DNA of 64,000 nucleotides from the NCBI GenBank assembly GCA_947650285.1, contig CANTFL010000146.1, positions 62,001 through 126,000 on the forward strand. Direction: 5' to 3'. Positions within the stretch are counted from its first letter, which is position 1, and every line of letters starts with the position of its first letter. Below, one piece after another: positions 21,926 to 32,505 of the stretch. Both the position numbers and the translations under genes were made by a program. The notes beneath the pieces are model-generated. The model made no database searches. It was not told where the DNA came from and worked only from the letters and a program-made list of their open reading frames with translations. The DNA comes from Hyaloperonospora brassicae. Taxonomy: Eukaryota; Oomycota; Peronosporomycetes; Peronosporales; Peronosporaceae.

Positions 21926-23452
21926 ATGACCACCGCCAGCGTCGGGTTCATTGGCGCGGGCCGCCTGGCGGAGCGCGTCGCGCGCCACGTCGTCCAGCAC
22001 GTGACGCCGCAGCGCAAGTTCTGCTACGACAAGCAGCGCCTCGTGTCCACGTTGCTCGCGTCGGACCCGTGCGCCGCGCGTCGCCGCGTGTTTGCGCGTC
22101 TCGGCTTTACCACAACGGACGCGAACCAGGACGTATTGGCCGACTGCGACGTCGTTTTCCTCGGTACGGACGCGCGCGCAGCGCTCGCGGCCCACGCAAC
22201 GAACGCCCGTACGCTCTACGTGAGCCTCATGGGCGACCTGCCCACGCGTGCGGTCGAGAAACTCCTCTGTCCAGGCGCCAAAGTCATTCGGCTGATGCCG
22301 CAGAGCGACCTGGCGAAACAGGGGCTGCCCAGAGGTGTGCTCCCGTTGCGCTCGTGGGCGACGGTCCGCGGCGCCCACGCGAGCGGTTGCGACCTGAAGC
22401 ACGTCATGCGGCTCGCTGGCATTGAGCAGGGCATTGAAGTGGACGAGGCGTCGACGACGTGGAGCTTTATGCACCGATCAGGTGTTGAGCGGGAGCTGGG
22501 GCACAAGAGCGGACGGACGTATGACGTCGGTGCGACGATGGGCGGCCCCGCTGCTGCGCTGTCGAAGCGTGCTGTGCACACGCTTGGCAGTCGTGGTGGT
22601 TGTACCCGATACAGTAGAGCACGGACAGACGCAGGGGCGGCCGAGTTCAACGACACGTATGCGGTTGTACGGGAGCTCGCAGCGAGCAAGTTCTCTCGCG
22701 TCAATGAGGTCACGCACCGCGAGACGGGGCAGCAGTTTGCCGTGAAGATCGTTCGAGACGACGATTCGGCGCCGGAAGGACGGGAGATGCTGGTGGCAGA
22801 GGTGGGGGCACTCAATCGCCTGGCGCACCCACACATTATATCGCACCATGGCTTGTACAAGGAAGCAGGAACGTACTTGCTCGTGCTCGAGTACTGCAAC
22901 TACGGCAGTGTCGGCGGCTTGATGGACGAGCTCAAGGTCGTTCCGGAGCACGTGGCGAAACGGATTCTGAAGCAGACGCTGGCGGCGCTCGCGTATTGCC
23001 ACGAGATGGGACAAGTGCATCGAGATGTCAAGGCGGAGAACGTGCTGCTGTGTGCGAGCGAAGACGGTGTGCTCACGGTCAAGCTGGCTGACTTTGGTCT
23101 ATCGGAGGAGCTACAGCACGGCAGCCGCCACCTCCAGACGATGTGTGGCACGCCACAATACCTGAGCCCTGAGCTAGTGTCTGGACGTCGGCATGGTGCA
23201 CCAGCGGACATTTGGGGCGCAGGTATCCTCGCCTACATGATGCTGAGCGGGCTGGTCCCGTTCCACGAAGCAAGGAACGACACGGAGCTGTTCAAGCTCA
23301 TTAGCCTCGGTGCCGTGTGGTACGACCAGCCACAATGGGCCGATGTGTCGCCAGCTGCAAAAGACTTTGTGCAGCGCATGCTCGAAGTGTCGGTCGAGTC
23401 GCGTTGTACAGCAGCAGAGCTCTTGCAGCACGACTGGCTCCGCGACGCATGA
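21926..23452 (+). CDS. Pyrroline-5-carboxylate reductase-like domain fused to CAMK-type protein kinase
   Basis: Single-exon frame, 508 residues from the ATG at 21926 (the longer frame upstream starts with TTG). Residues about 5-200 look like the NAD(P)-binding half of P5C reductase: V-G-F-I-G-A-G-R-L-A-E, then D-C-D-V-V-F-L-G-T and K-V-I-R-L-M-P-Q. Most of the C-terminal dimer/active-site domain of that enzyme is missing. Residues about 240-506 form a complete Ser/Thr kinase: lysine in F-A-V-K-I-V, catalytic H-R-D-V-K-A-E-N, D-F-G-L-S, G-T-P-Q-Y-L-S-P-E and the D-I-W-G-A-G helix; closest in style to the CAMK group. The glycine loop reads E-L-A-A-S-K-F-S-R-V, lacking its glycines. No stop or ATG-only break separates the halves, although an ATG at 22538 (M-G-G-P-A-A-A) could start a myristoylated kinase alone. 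Confidence 0.75.
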   Translation: MTTASVGFIGAGRLAERVARHVVQHVTPQRKFCYDKQRLVSTLLASDPCAARRRVFARLGFTTTDANQDVLADCDVVFLGTDARAALAAHATNARTLYVSLMGDLPTRAVEKLLCPGAKVIRLMPQSDLAKQGLPRGVLPLRSWATVRGAHASGCDLKHVMRLAGIEQGIEVDEASTTWSFMHRSGVERELGHKSGRTYDVGATMGGPAAALSKRAVHTLGSRGGCTRYSRARTDAGAAEFNDTYAVVRELAASKFSRVNEVTHRETGQQFAVKIVRDDDSAPEGREMLVAEVGALNRLAHPHIISHHGLYKEAGTYLLVLEYCNYGSVGGLMDELKVVPEHVAKRILKQTLAALAYCHEMGQVHRDVKAENVLLCASEDGVLTVKLADFGLSEELQHGSRHLQTMCGTPQYLSPELVSGRRHGAPADIWGAGILAYMMLSGLVPFHEARNDTELFKLISLGAVWYDQPQWADVSPAAKDFVQRMLEVSVESRCTAAELLQHDWLRDA

Positions 23453-23617
23453 CAATGTAGCCATTACTGCACGAAACAGATGCTAGTCGACGTAATTGTA
23501 ATAACGTACCGTAAGCTGTGACGTCGGATACAGTCGTTGGAGTGCCTGACTTTTTATCGGCCAATCAGATCGCGCGCTTGTGGTGTCATCCGCTTTTTGC
23601 GCAAGTCGCGGACATTT

Positions 23618-26043
23618 ATGGCGCGCACACAATGGCGAGCTGAGGACTGGAGTTGTCCGCTGTGCACGCTGCTGAACGCGGCGCACGACGACCGCTGTGC
23701 AGCTTGCGACAATAGAAGGCCTGCTGTGCATGAGCCGCGAAAGTCTGAGCGTCTGCCGTCGTCTGTAGCCGTCGCTACCGTCTCGAAAGCGCAGGATCAG
23801 GTCAATGGTCCACCTAGAGGCGTCTTTTTTAGCTCAGTGCCACACGGTCAAGACGTAAACGATTACGGATCCTCATGGAGACAAGAGAAGAGACTGGTCG
23901 TGAATCGACGGTGTGGAAGGTGGACGCGGAAAGGATCGATGGATCGAGAAATGCAGAAAAAGAGACTCGAGAGGCGGCTCGAGATGGAGTCAATCGAGCG
24001 CTTTGGCGACTCTATTGCGATCGAAAGCGCTGTAAAGACTGTAGAAACGACGGTAGGTGTCGCGTGTGACGATATGCATCAGGTACGACCGATGGTTGTG
24101 ACGGAAGGCGAAGCCACGAGACAGGAAGAGGAGGAGGAAGACGATCCGGGTATGGACGAGCCCTGCTTTGATCTGCTGGGGTCTGGAAATGCAGTGTTCG
24201 CTGCACCACTTTCAGGTAACAGTGCGGACAGCTTTTGTGCTACAAAGGAGACGGAGGATCACGAAAAGCGGAAAGAGATCGAAGCAGATGAAGAAGAGGA
24301 GGAGGACGCGGTGACCACGTTGCCCGCATCGCGGTATCCTGGCTTCATACCGGCAAGCAAACTCGTGCAAGGAGGAGGAAAAAGCATCGACGAGAAGTTG
24401 TCGAGCGCAGGACTGGATTTGTCGAGCGATTCGGAGGAAGAGAAGGCAGCAGCATCGAAACACGTGACGCCGCACAATAAAGAAGAGGACTCGTGGGAAA
24501 AGGAGTGGGAATGTAAGACATGCACGAGCTTCAATGAACAAAGTGCGATGAGATGTGCAATATGCAGCCGCAGAAGATATGAAGGTGGGTACCACGGGAC
24601 TGAGACGGTCGATGGATCCGAGCTGAAGTGGGCGTGTCATGTCTGCACGCATCTGAACCCACACGATGTGACCGAGTGCCTGGTGTGTCTAAGTCTACGA
24701 AAGACGGATACTGGAGCGGTGGATAGTCGCTCGGACAAAACGTGGGCTTGCGTCGTTTGCACAACCATCAACGACAGTGGCACTACACGGTGCGAGGTTT
24801 GTGACCGCTTGCGAGAGGAGGAACCGACAACGTTTGCAGAAACGAGTGGACGTGAATGTCCAGTGTGCACGAACATCAACTCGCCGAGTAAAACGCGATG
24901 TGAGATTTGCAATACGTGTTTGCCAACAGGTATGTTGCTCCGTGTACTCTCCATTTTTGTATCCGATTGACGTTGGCGCCTTGTCTTGTGCACTTTGATG
25001 TTGAAAGATACGACTCCCGGCAGTCATTTCGTCGACCTGTGTTCGAGTCCTCCAGCTCGCAATTCCGGTTATGCTGACAGACAAGAGTACGCTTTCCGTT
25101 TTTGTACACGTCAGATGAGTTGGCCTGCCACGATGCGTCATGCGCTGATCGGCATTTGTGGCTACGGTTTTTTTGCAGAGCCTTTACAAATTCGCATGCA
25201 AATTTGCCGCAGCACGATCACGGTAAAGTACCGAAGAAAGATGCTGGTTTGGATCCCGGTTTTGCTGAAGAAATTGATGATGATGATGAAGTACGACACG
25301 TGTTATACAATGCACATAGGTGCACAACTATCAGCTACTTTCGACTCACTGATCGTGTGCTGCATACTACTTGTGTCATCATTTGTGATCAGCCGATGAT
25401 GTCCGTGACCAACCGACGTCCACCAAGAGCGCGTCCTGATCTATCGGAGTTCAAGCACTTCGTGTGCTTGGAAGACTTGCGTGGTGACTACGGCTGCTGC
25501 ATCAACTACAACAAAATGTTTGCAGGCCAGAGGTACGTTCAGTCACACAAACTAGCCCTTCTGCATCGATCGTAATGGTTTCATTGCACCCTAGGTCCAA
25601 CAAGTCCTACGCTGACCGTCTCGCAACAAGACAAGCACAGTCACGAAAGCGCAAGCGGGCTGTTGCTCAGCGAGAAGCAGGTCAGAGGCCCACCTCCTCC
25701 GCACGCGGTGGTAAAGCGGGTCGAGGGAGCAAAAAAAGGAAGACAGAAGCTGCACAGCGGCGAGGTATGGTGAATGGCAGTGGTGCATACTTTCGTCAGA
25801 TGGATTGTTTTGGTGATCTGATTGTCTTGGTGCTGCTTGCGCTTTCCAGCTACTCCGGCTGGCGACAAAGTGGTGAAGCCCAAGAGAGCGAAGAAGAAAG
25901 TAGGAGCTTCATCAACACGCCGGGCCAATGCCGCACCGACGTACCAACCTGGCATCAACCATTACGACGATTCTGCGGCTGATCTGGGCGATGATCTTTC
26001 CACGATGGCGTGGGAGGGTATCGGATCCGCGGGTTATTTCTAA
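23618..26043 (+). CDS. Five-finger RanBP2-type zinc protein with basic C-terminus
   Basis: Proposed exons: 23618-24929, 25181-25532, 25595-25764, 25850-26043; the sum stays in frame (675 residues). A further intron at 25291-25392 is possible and would also keep frame. Start is the first ATG (M-A-R-T-Q-W). Five RanBP2-type fingers with W-x-C-x2-C-T-x3-N...C-x2-C: one near residue 10 and four between about 295 and 435, the last lacking the leading tryptophan. Between them lies an acidic, Glu-rich region; after them a conserved-looking segment (R-P-D-L-S-E-F-K-H-F-V-C-L-E-D-L) and a Lys/Arg-rich stretch resembling a nuclear signal. RanBP2 fingers bind ubiquitin, Ran or single-stranded RNA depending on subtype; which applies is not clear. 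The family of the whole protein was not recognised. Confidence 0.75.
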
Positions 26044-27074
26044 CACAATATTTAATCAGCCATATGGCAGAATGACATCCTTTGACTGCAGGGTTGTCTT
26101 CGCTGCTGTTGACACGGTACTTTTTTCGAGGCATCGATAGTGATCAGGGATGACAAGGATCATTTGCGATCGTGTCCGGCATTTCGGGATGATATAACGA
26201 TGAGGGCCGTGGGTGTTCTGTTGTCACCCCGTGTAAGCAGATCGCGAGACGGAAGCATCGGAGCAGCTACGCTATCGAAGCAAAAGTGCTGACGAATGAG
26301 TTGATCGGTTGTATGAGGGTGTGTGGCAAACGGTGTAACAGATCGTCCAGGATCGTGGCAAAGCGCCGAGACAATCGATGCAAGACGCCTGAGCTCAACA
26401 TGTCAGTCAAGCTGTAGTGCTTTGCTCACTGTAGCTGGCTCACCTCCTGCTGACGATGTCATGCATTTGTATCTGAGCAGAGCAGACCGAAGAGAGTTTG
26501 GCACAGAGTGCACTGGAATCGCTGAAGCTGGCGTCGGGGACGGATACGCTCGAATCTACAGCAGGTATCGACTTATCTGCTGGTCGAAACGAGTGTGTGG
26601 ATGGGTTGGACTGGAATCGAGCATTTGTGGAGGGAAAACATTTCGTCAGAATTGCAGAAAAAGCGTGCTATATCTTCTGACGTCACGTGACAGTCCGTGG
26701 TAGGCGGACTGATCATGGGTGTCGAAGCAACTGCTGATAGAACAACCAGCAGTCATTTGGTCTTGATCTGCTTGGGACATGGACGTCGCTGCGGGTACGA
26801 CGTTTTTGTACATATCCAGGTATCACGGCATCCAGAGCCGCCGCATCCTCATCTCTCGCAGCAATTGTTACACCTGACACCATGTGCGAGATGAGCAAGA
26901 CGTGCAGATGGTGAGGGCAAGCCAACATGGCGGTGTCAGATCCTTGTGCGGCAGCTGGACTTGCCCGGAGGTCCGATGCCATCAGCTGACGAACTCCGAG
27001 CTCATGACCGTAGTTGACTGGGTCATGTCAGTCACGTTCTTGAGTTACTGGCTTTCGTGAAAAAAATGGACAGG
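26044..27074. other. Intergenic between convergent genes, nothing recognised
   Basis: Holds the 3' flanks of the zinc-finger gene (plus) and the DCAF4-like gene (minus). Only short open stretches without motifs, on both strands. Confidence 0.55.
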
Positions 27075-29188
27075 TCACATTGTCGGATCATTAGTCCGCC
27101 CGCTGGAGACGTAAAGCGCGTCGCGAGATATGGCCCAAAGGTGAGGCGTGTCTTCGTGACAATTTCCGTGTCGATGCGATTGCAATTGCACTTGTTGCAC
27201 AAGTGGCGAGCACTGCTCTTCGCTTTGAGCACGTTGGACCTCAAATGATCCAACACGGCGTCCGCTTTGTAGGTCGAAGCTGTTCACTGCCTGCGGATAC
27301 TTGGCATCGCCAGCCGAGACAACAATAGACTCGTCGCTGTCGATTGCACAGCGTAAACTTGGCAAATAGCGTTTTGTTGCGCCTTGCATGAACTCCACCA
27401 CCGGCCGAAATGTCCGCAGATCCACGACTCGTAACTCCCCATTCGATCGCTGCACCACAGCTCTTCGACAATCGTTCAGCACGTGGATGTCAAGAATGGA
27501 GCCTGCAGGTTGAACTGTACACGTCTCTGCTTCCCACTCGAAACCTCGACGCGGAGCTCGAATGTCCCAACCCCATAAACCTCCGCGTTTCGTCCCATTC
27601 AGCACGACGTGGCCCTACGTATCGCACATACGACGGTCAAGAGCTCATGAGAGTTTAAGCACAGCACAAAGCAGTGAGGCGTGGACTTACCGTGTTGAAG
27701 AAGCTTTGAGCATGTACGTCACTCGTAAGGACTCCAGTTGGGGCGCGCTGGAAATTATCGGTGTTTGCAAAAGCATCCACGTACGCAGCGCTTGACGACC
27801 TGATGCACGATCGACAACACTTCAGAAGGGACAATTGTTGCACATGAGGCGACAAAGCGTGAAAACGCACCCGCCACATCCGACACTAAACTTGTTGGTG
27901 TCCGTCGGATTCCTACAATATGAAGAGAGAGAAACGAAAGACGACCAGGCAAATGCATTGGCCAAGACCCCACTTTGCTGCACGCCTCACTGGACACGAA
28001 CCATTTGGCTGTCCATGGATCGACAAACTTCATGCGCTGTCATCACGTGACGCAAACACAAAACATCAGAAGCACGAACGAGCGTTGCCAACGGACTGAC
28101 AACGAGAGCAACGGTTGCAGCAATCATCGACGAACCTTCATGCAAGCCATTGACGAGAGTGCAGCGTCACTGCGATCTCGATCATGTACTCGTAGAAAAC
28201 ACACGTTTCCTGACGGCACCTGCGAGCCGCTTCGTTGGCCAGATCCGAGATGACACACGAGCAACTCGAGCTCCCGCACTGGGCGCCACTGCAAAGACGT
28301 GATGACCCCGTGCAGAGTGAAATCACATATTGGATAGGCCAGTTGCGACCGTGTGGCTAGTCCAGCTTCTGATGACAGTGTCTGCATCCCAAGTATCTTC
28401 ACCCTTCCACTACTAGCTGCAGTCAGTGCCAGCAACCAACCAAAGAGACGGACAAGCACACCGGTATCAGCATTCCAATTCATCCCCACGCACTCGTCCG
28501 ACAATCGATCTGTCCGAATACACACCACCCACAGCTCCGAGTTTGCTGTCACGAGAATGCAGCGCCAGTGCTGTCAGTCGACCACTCGTTTCTACCTCGT
28601 GGGAGTCAACCACCTGTGAAGTCTACGGCAAAGAACAACTCGTCGTCAGTGAACGAAAGAACTCGTCGTCCAGTTCGTCCGTCCCGACACTCCCAAAGAA
28701 ATACCCCCACACGGCAATGACCGTACCAGGAGCTTGGACACTACTTGAGGCAGGAACGCGCTTCGATCTCGACCGAATGCACTCCACGTCCAGTCCTTCT
28801 GTCGGTGCGAGAGAGCTGCTACCCAATTCTTGGGACAGTTATCGACGACCCCATACCGACAGCGACGTCGAGTTGGACAACGAAAGTGCCGCCGCCGTTC
28901 GACAATCTGTGGTCGTTCCTGCTCTTGTGCCTCGAGTTGCGTATCCCAATGGCGTCGCTCCGAGTCGGCACAAGTCCGAAAGTAGCGGTCTCTGTGCTCG
29001 TCATAGGAAAAACCTGCAAGTGGGGCCCCTCGAGCCGCCGTGTGGCCGATTTCGGCGCACGTTGCGGGCGCTTTGCTGCGGGCGTTTGCCCGTTGCGCTT
29101 CCAGCGCGTCGAGGAACGTCCGACGAGCGGTTTCTTCGTCCCGTCGCGACGACGTTCGCTGCTTTTTCTGCTTCTTGTGACGAGCCAT
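27075..29188 (-). CDS. DCAF4: DCAF4-like WD40 protein, predicted cullin-4 substrate receptor
   Basis: Multi-exon minus-strand gene from ATG 29188 to a TGA at 27077-27075. The start region is Lys/Arg-rich (M-A-R-H-K-K-Q-K-K-Q), then L-A-G-F-S-Y-D-E-H-R-D-R-Y-F-R, matching the DCAF4 N-terminal signature L-P-G-F-Y-Y-D-x-x-x-x-R-Y-F. WD40-like blades follow: S-G-R-V-K-I-L-G (about 28435), L-H-G-V-I-T-S-L-Q-W-R-P, and in the last exon (27614-27075) G-T-K-R-G-G-L-W-G-W-D-I-R-A, N-G-E-L-R-V-V-D-L-R and S-F-D-L-Q-S-G-R-R-V. The intron 27690-27615 is clear (GTAAGT donor); the splice sites between 28900 and 27780 are only partly resolved. Family members recruit substrates to CUL4-DDB1 ubiquitin ligases through their propeller; that role is inferred. 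Confidence 0.75.
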
Positions 29189-30693
29189 TGCGAAGGAGCG
29201 TTTCAATCGTTTCGGTCGTTTGTATCAGCGCTTTCTGTGGCGCTTTGAAGTCCCATAGCGCAGTCGGTGCTGCATGTCGTTCGAATGTACGGCACGAGGG
29301 CGTTAAAAGTCTCTGACACGCGTACCCCGACAGCTGAGGCGGGTTCTGGTTACTGCTACTTCACGGTCGTACCCCATCGAAACGATCCGTTTCGACAGGT
29401 CGTTCCCGTATGGAGCCACGCGACGGCCACTGTGAGTTTCTGTACCACATTTCGCTGTCGCTTGAAAGCGACACAGCTCGTGCAATGTCTGGGGCTCTGA
29501 TCGTTGTTCCGCGACTGGTCGATACACTGTGTATCGACAGTACCTGTTGGGTGCAACAACACGTCGCGCAGACGTTTGTGCTGCTGGCGTTTACCACACG
29601 CTTTGACTCGTACAGCGTCACAGCGTTGCAGTCGATCACGAACGATCGTCGCAAATGATGCAGCAGCACATAGTGTCGTCCCACAAGACGCGGGTGTCTG
29701 TATACAGCTCCGTTGCTGTCCACGTTCTTCCTATTGCCAAAGCGGTGCATGTTATCGGCAGAGCTATCGGCCAAGAAGGAAGTTTGGAGCACCTGTTCTT
29801 CCCATCGACGTCCTCGAGTCAGTCGCTCGATCTCAGCTATACGTTATCGCTCACCATGCAGACCTATTTGTTGCAGAGACGAAAGCTGTGTGTGCCTTGC
29901 GATCGTCGATCAAGACCCCGTTGCGGGATCCGTCATCGGTACTGCAGCCCTGTGCTCCATATGCAAACTGCATGTGCGTCCGTTTGTTCACTCAGCAGCG
30001 TCGATTCTGCATGGACTCTCGGGTCAGTACACGACAATGTAGTTCACTGCAAGGGCTTGACACCTGCACGCTTAGTGCTACCAGCGACCAGCTGCCGTGT
30101 CCAGCCTCCACTCGACGACCCAGTGACCGATCGCAGACCTTGCGCTGCCTATCCTCGCCATGTCAACAACCGCTGCTGGTCCGTCCGCCAAGCACGTTTG
30201 GTCACGTGCACTACTTGTTGAGCTCACGCGACAGGACTCTTGGGTGGTCAGTCGCCCGGAACGGTATCCATTGCTCTCTCGGCGAGTCGACCTCCACATA
30301 TGCGTTTTTTTCTCGCGTGCTCTGTCGACAAATGACGTGTCTGCTGCACACGGCACACGAGAGACTCAGATCGACGTCGCACGACAAGATAAAAAGATGG
30401 CGCCATGAGCTTTTGACGTTCGGAATGGCCGACTGCCCATTCTCGATCCCCTTTGCTCACGCACGTTGTAGCCCCAGATAAACACGTACGACAGAGGTGG
30501 CCACTCGGCCGCCCTCGCTCTGTCCACTCGTTGTCGTCTTCTGCGGCTACTTTGGTAACGGTTTCCTGCAGGATACCACGTCTGCTTCCCAACAAACGAG
30601 GAGACCGACCAGTAGCTGACTAATAGCTGCACAAAGAGCATGTGCCGCGCGAAGCAGTAACACCTCTTGACGTTGCGTCATGCGCGTGGGTGC

Positions 30694-30696
<3 letters not shown>

Positions 30697-30740
<44 letters not shown>
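30697..30740. repeat. (AG)22 microsatellite
   Basis: A perfect 44-bp purine repeat about 630 bp before the start of the START gene at 31372. Long purine mirror repeats can form triplex DNA and change length easily. Confidence 0.95.
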
Positions 30741-30746
<6 letters not shown>

Positions 30747-30948
30747 CACTCGCTCTCTCTCGTGTCTGTGTATGTGTGTGTATCTCTTGCGATGCAGTCG
30801 GTATATGTATATGTGCCATCCGCACAAGATGTGTAATGGAGCACAAAGGCACACGAGCTCACGACGCCGTTTCAAAAGTAGGAAGCGATCGAGACGCGCT
30901 CGCAATGGCCACGCACGAGTGACCGTATGTGTTATATCTATACCTCTA

Positions 30949-30949
<1 letters not shown>

Positions 30950-30996
<47 letters not shown>

Positions 30997-31016
30997 ATAC
31001 ACATACACACACACAC
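30950..31016. repeat. (CA)n microsatellite with CATACA interruptions
   Basis: A pure CA/AC run to about 30990, then three interrupting AT dinucleotides before a further CA run. Alternating purine-pyrimidine of this kind can adopt Z-DNA. Confidence 0.95.
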
Positions 31017-31371
31017 CCTCTCAATGGAACGAAACGAGCTGTCTTGACGCTACCAGCCGCAGCGCTTTTCTCGACACGTCCTTCGAGTCTGCTCTCGATT
31101 GCAAAAAAACTTGTCTGACAACCGCGCGATGTCATAGCTTTGTGTATATGTTTGCGCGTGTGCGCGTGTGTGTGAGAGAGAGAGAGAGCTCTTTCTTCTC
31201 GCCACGCGCGCCACGCACGTTGTTCATCCGAACCGATCCATACCATTGCACCTCCCGACCATTTCCGCTTCGTCGACCAGAGACGGATCAATCAAAAGCG
31301 TCGGCCACAGAGCTCTCGAGCCGCATCGATCGAGCCGTAGCATTTCCACTCGGTGGACATCAGCCAAGCAC

Positions 31372-32505
31372 ATGGAGCTGTCGCTGCAAGACCAAGAAGA
31401 CTGTCGCGACCTGACCATGCAACTTCTTGATCGTACGCTCTACGACTGCGAAGAACTCGGTCTGGGCACGACGCACACGGGGGGCCACGCCGACTTGGAC
31501 AGCCGACGGTGGCGCAAGTTGCAGTCCACTGTCGACGTGTCGGTCTACGCCTACCGCACGCCCAGCAACGCCTGGCTCCCCGTCATGAACCGCAACGACT
31601 GGGAACAACCAGTGGCAATCGTTACGGTCGGGCAGCTCCACCGCTCGCTGGATGACCTGTTGCTGGCGTTCCTGACGCCGACCGTCGCGACGATTCGCCT
31701 TCGTGGACTGCTCATGGGCCGACGGCCGGAACAGGACATGGAGCTCGTGCCCATTGTGCGCGCGAGCGAATCGTCGCCGTTCCAGTTCTTAGGCGTCCTG
31801 CGCTTCGTCAATACGCAGCACTGGCCCTTGACAATGTTCGTCGGCCCGCGCGAGATGGTCCTCACGCTCGCAACGGGCGAAGTCGTGACGGCCAACGGCC
31901 GACGCTTTGGCTATGAGATTGTGCTGTCCGTGCCCGTGTGCCGGAAGCACGCGATGGCCCGCACCCAAGTGCTCGAGACCCGCGTCTTCTGGGAACAGCC
32001 CGACGGCACTGTCGGGATGTACAGCAAACTCATTGTCGACATTCGCAATCGACTGCCCGAGTCCGTGAAGCTCGGGATGCTCTGCCGGGGCGTCCTGCGC
32101 TTCTGGAAGTTCATTCCCCGGTGCATTGCGACAAAGAAGTTGCGCTGGTGCCTCAAGTACAAACGCGTGTTGTTTCCCGACGTGCCGAGTCGATTGCAAG
32201 TCATGGGCGGAGGAGGAGGAGGAGGCAGTGTACGAAGCACTTGTGGCGGCTGTGGGGCCAATCCATTGACACTCGTGGACGCAGTGAGTCCTCGGAAAAA
32301 AGGAGACGAGAACCGATGTGGACTCTGCGACGTGTGGCTCTGCTGGAAGTCGGCGTGCCGAACCGCCTGCCAAGTGATGGCAGTGGTTAGCGAAGGACCG
32401 CTCGTGTGCGAGAAAGAGCTGGCGCTGTGCCCGCGATGCATAGCGTTTGCTGCGAACGTCAGTGCCGTTACGGTCGCGCGCTCGGAGCTCTTTGACGCAC
32501 GTTAG
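31372..32505 (+). CDS. START-domain protein with cysteine-rich zinc-binding tail (paralogue 1)
   Basis: Intronless, 377 residues from the ATG at 31372 (an upstream open frame begins in low-complexity DNA). Residues about 40-270 follow the pattern of oomycete START-like lipid-binding proteins, including F-V-N-T-Q-H-W-P, F-W-E-Q-P-D-G-T and L-R-F-W-K-F-I-P-R. The C-terminal third has a poly-Gly spacer and cysteines as C-G-G-C, C-G-L-C, C-W-K-S-A-C-R-T-A-C and C-P-R-C, suggesting a FYVE-like or related zinc fold; the R-R/K-H-H-C-R motif of true FYVE fingers is absent. A paralogue lies at 37409-38617. Such proteins are presumed to bind lipids at membranes; the ligand is unknown. A GA-rich tract (31173-31187) lies upstream. 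Confidence 0.7.
   Translation: MELSLQDQEDCRDLTMQLLDRTLYDCEELGLGTTHTGGHADLDSRRWRKLQSTVDVSVYAYRTPSNAWLPVMNRNDWEQPVAIVTVGQLHRSLDDLLLAFLTPTVATIRLRGLLMGRRPEQDMELVPIVRASESSPFQFLGVLRFVNTQHWPLTMFVGPREMVLTLATGEVVTANGRRFGYEIVLSVPVCRKHAMARTQVLETRVFWEQPDGTVGMYSKLIVDIRNRLPESVKLGMLCRGVLRFWKFIPRCIATKKLRWCLKYKRVLFPDVPSRLQVMGGGGGGGSVRSTCGGCGANPLTLVDAVSPRKKGDENRCGLCDVWLCWKSACRTACQVMAVVSEGPLVCEKELALCPRCIAFAANVSAVTVARSELFDAR

Larger units (their letters stand above)
29189..31371. other. Gene-poor stretch with microsatellites upstream of START gene 1
   Basis: Several moderately long open stretches on both strands (for example plus 29504-30481) overlap each other in different frames and have no motif; composition and arginine/cysteine content look like chance readings. 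The right part carries GA and CA microsatellites. The region should contain the upstream control elements of DCAF4 (left end) and of the START gene at 31372 (right end). Confidence 0.45.

Noticed and set aside
21163..22425. Plus-strand frame of 420 codons entering the kinase fusion gene
   Set aside because: After 21926 it overlaps the supported reading in another frame and turns Arg/Pro-rich; the upstream part shows no family.
25030..25060. TTCGAGTCC, resembling a tRNA T-loop
   Set aside because: No matching acceptor, D or anticodon arms in the flanks; it sits in an intron.
28426..29316. Plus-strand open frame of 296 codons
   Set aside because: It lies opposite the first exons of the DCAF4-like gene; the minus-strand reading has the family signature, the plus-strand one has none.
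29504..30481. Plus-strand open frame of 325 codons
   Set aside because: Ser/Arg/Cys-rich with no motif and overlapping open frames on both strands; looks like chance.
30641..31047. Open frames encoding Arg-Glu or His-Thr runs
   Set aside because: They are translations of the GA and CA microsatellites.
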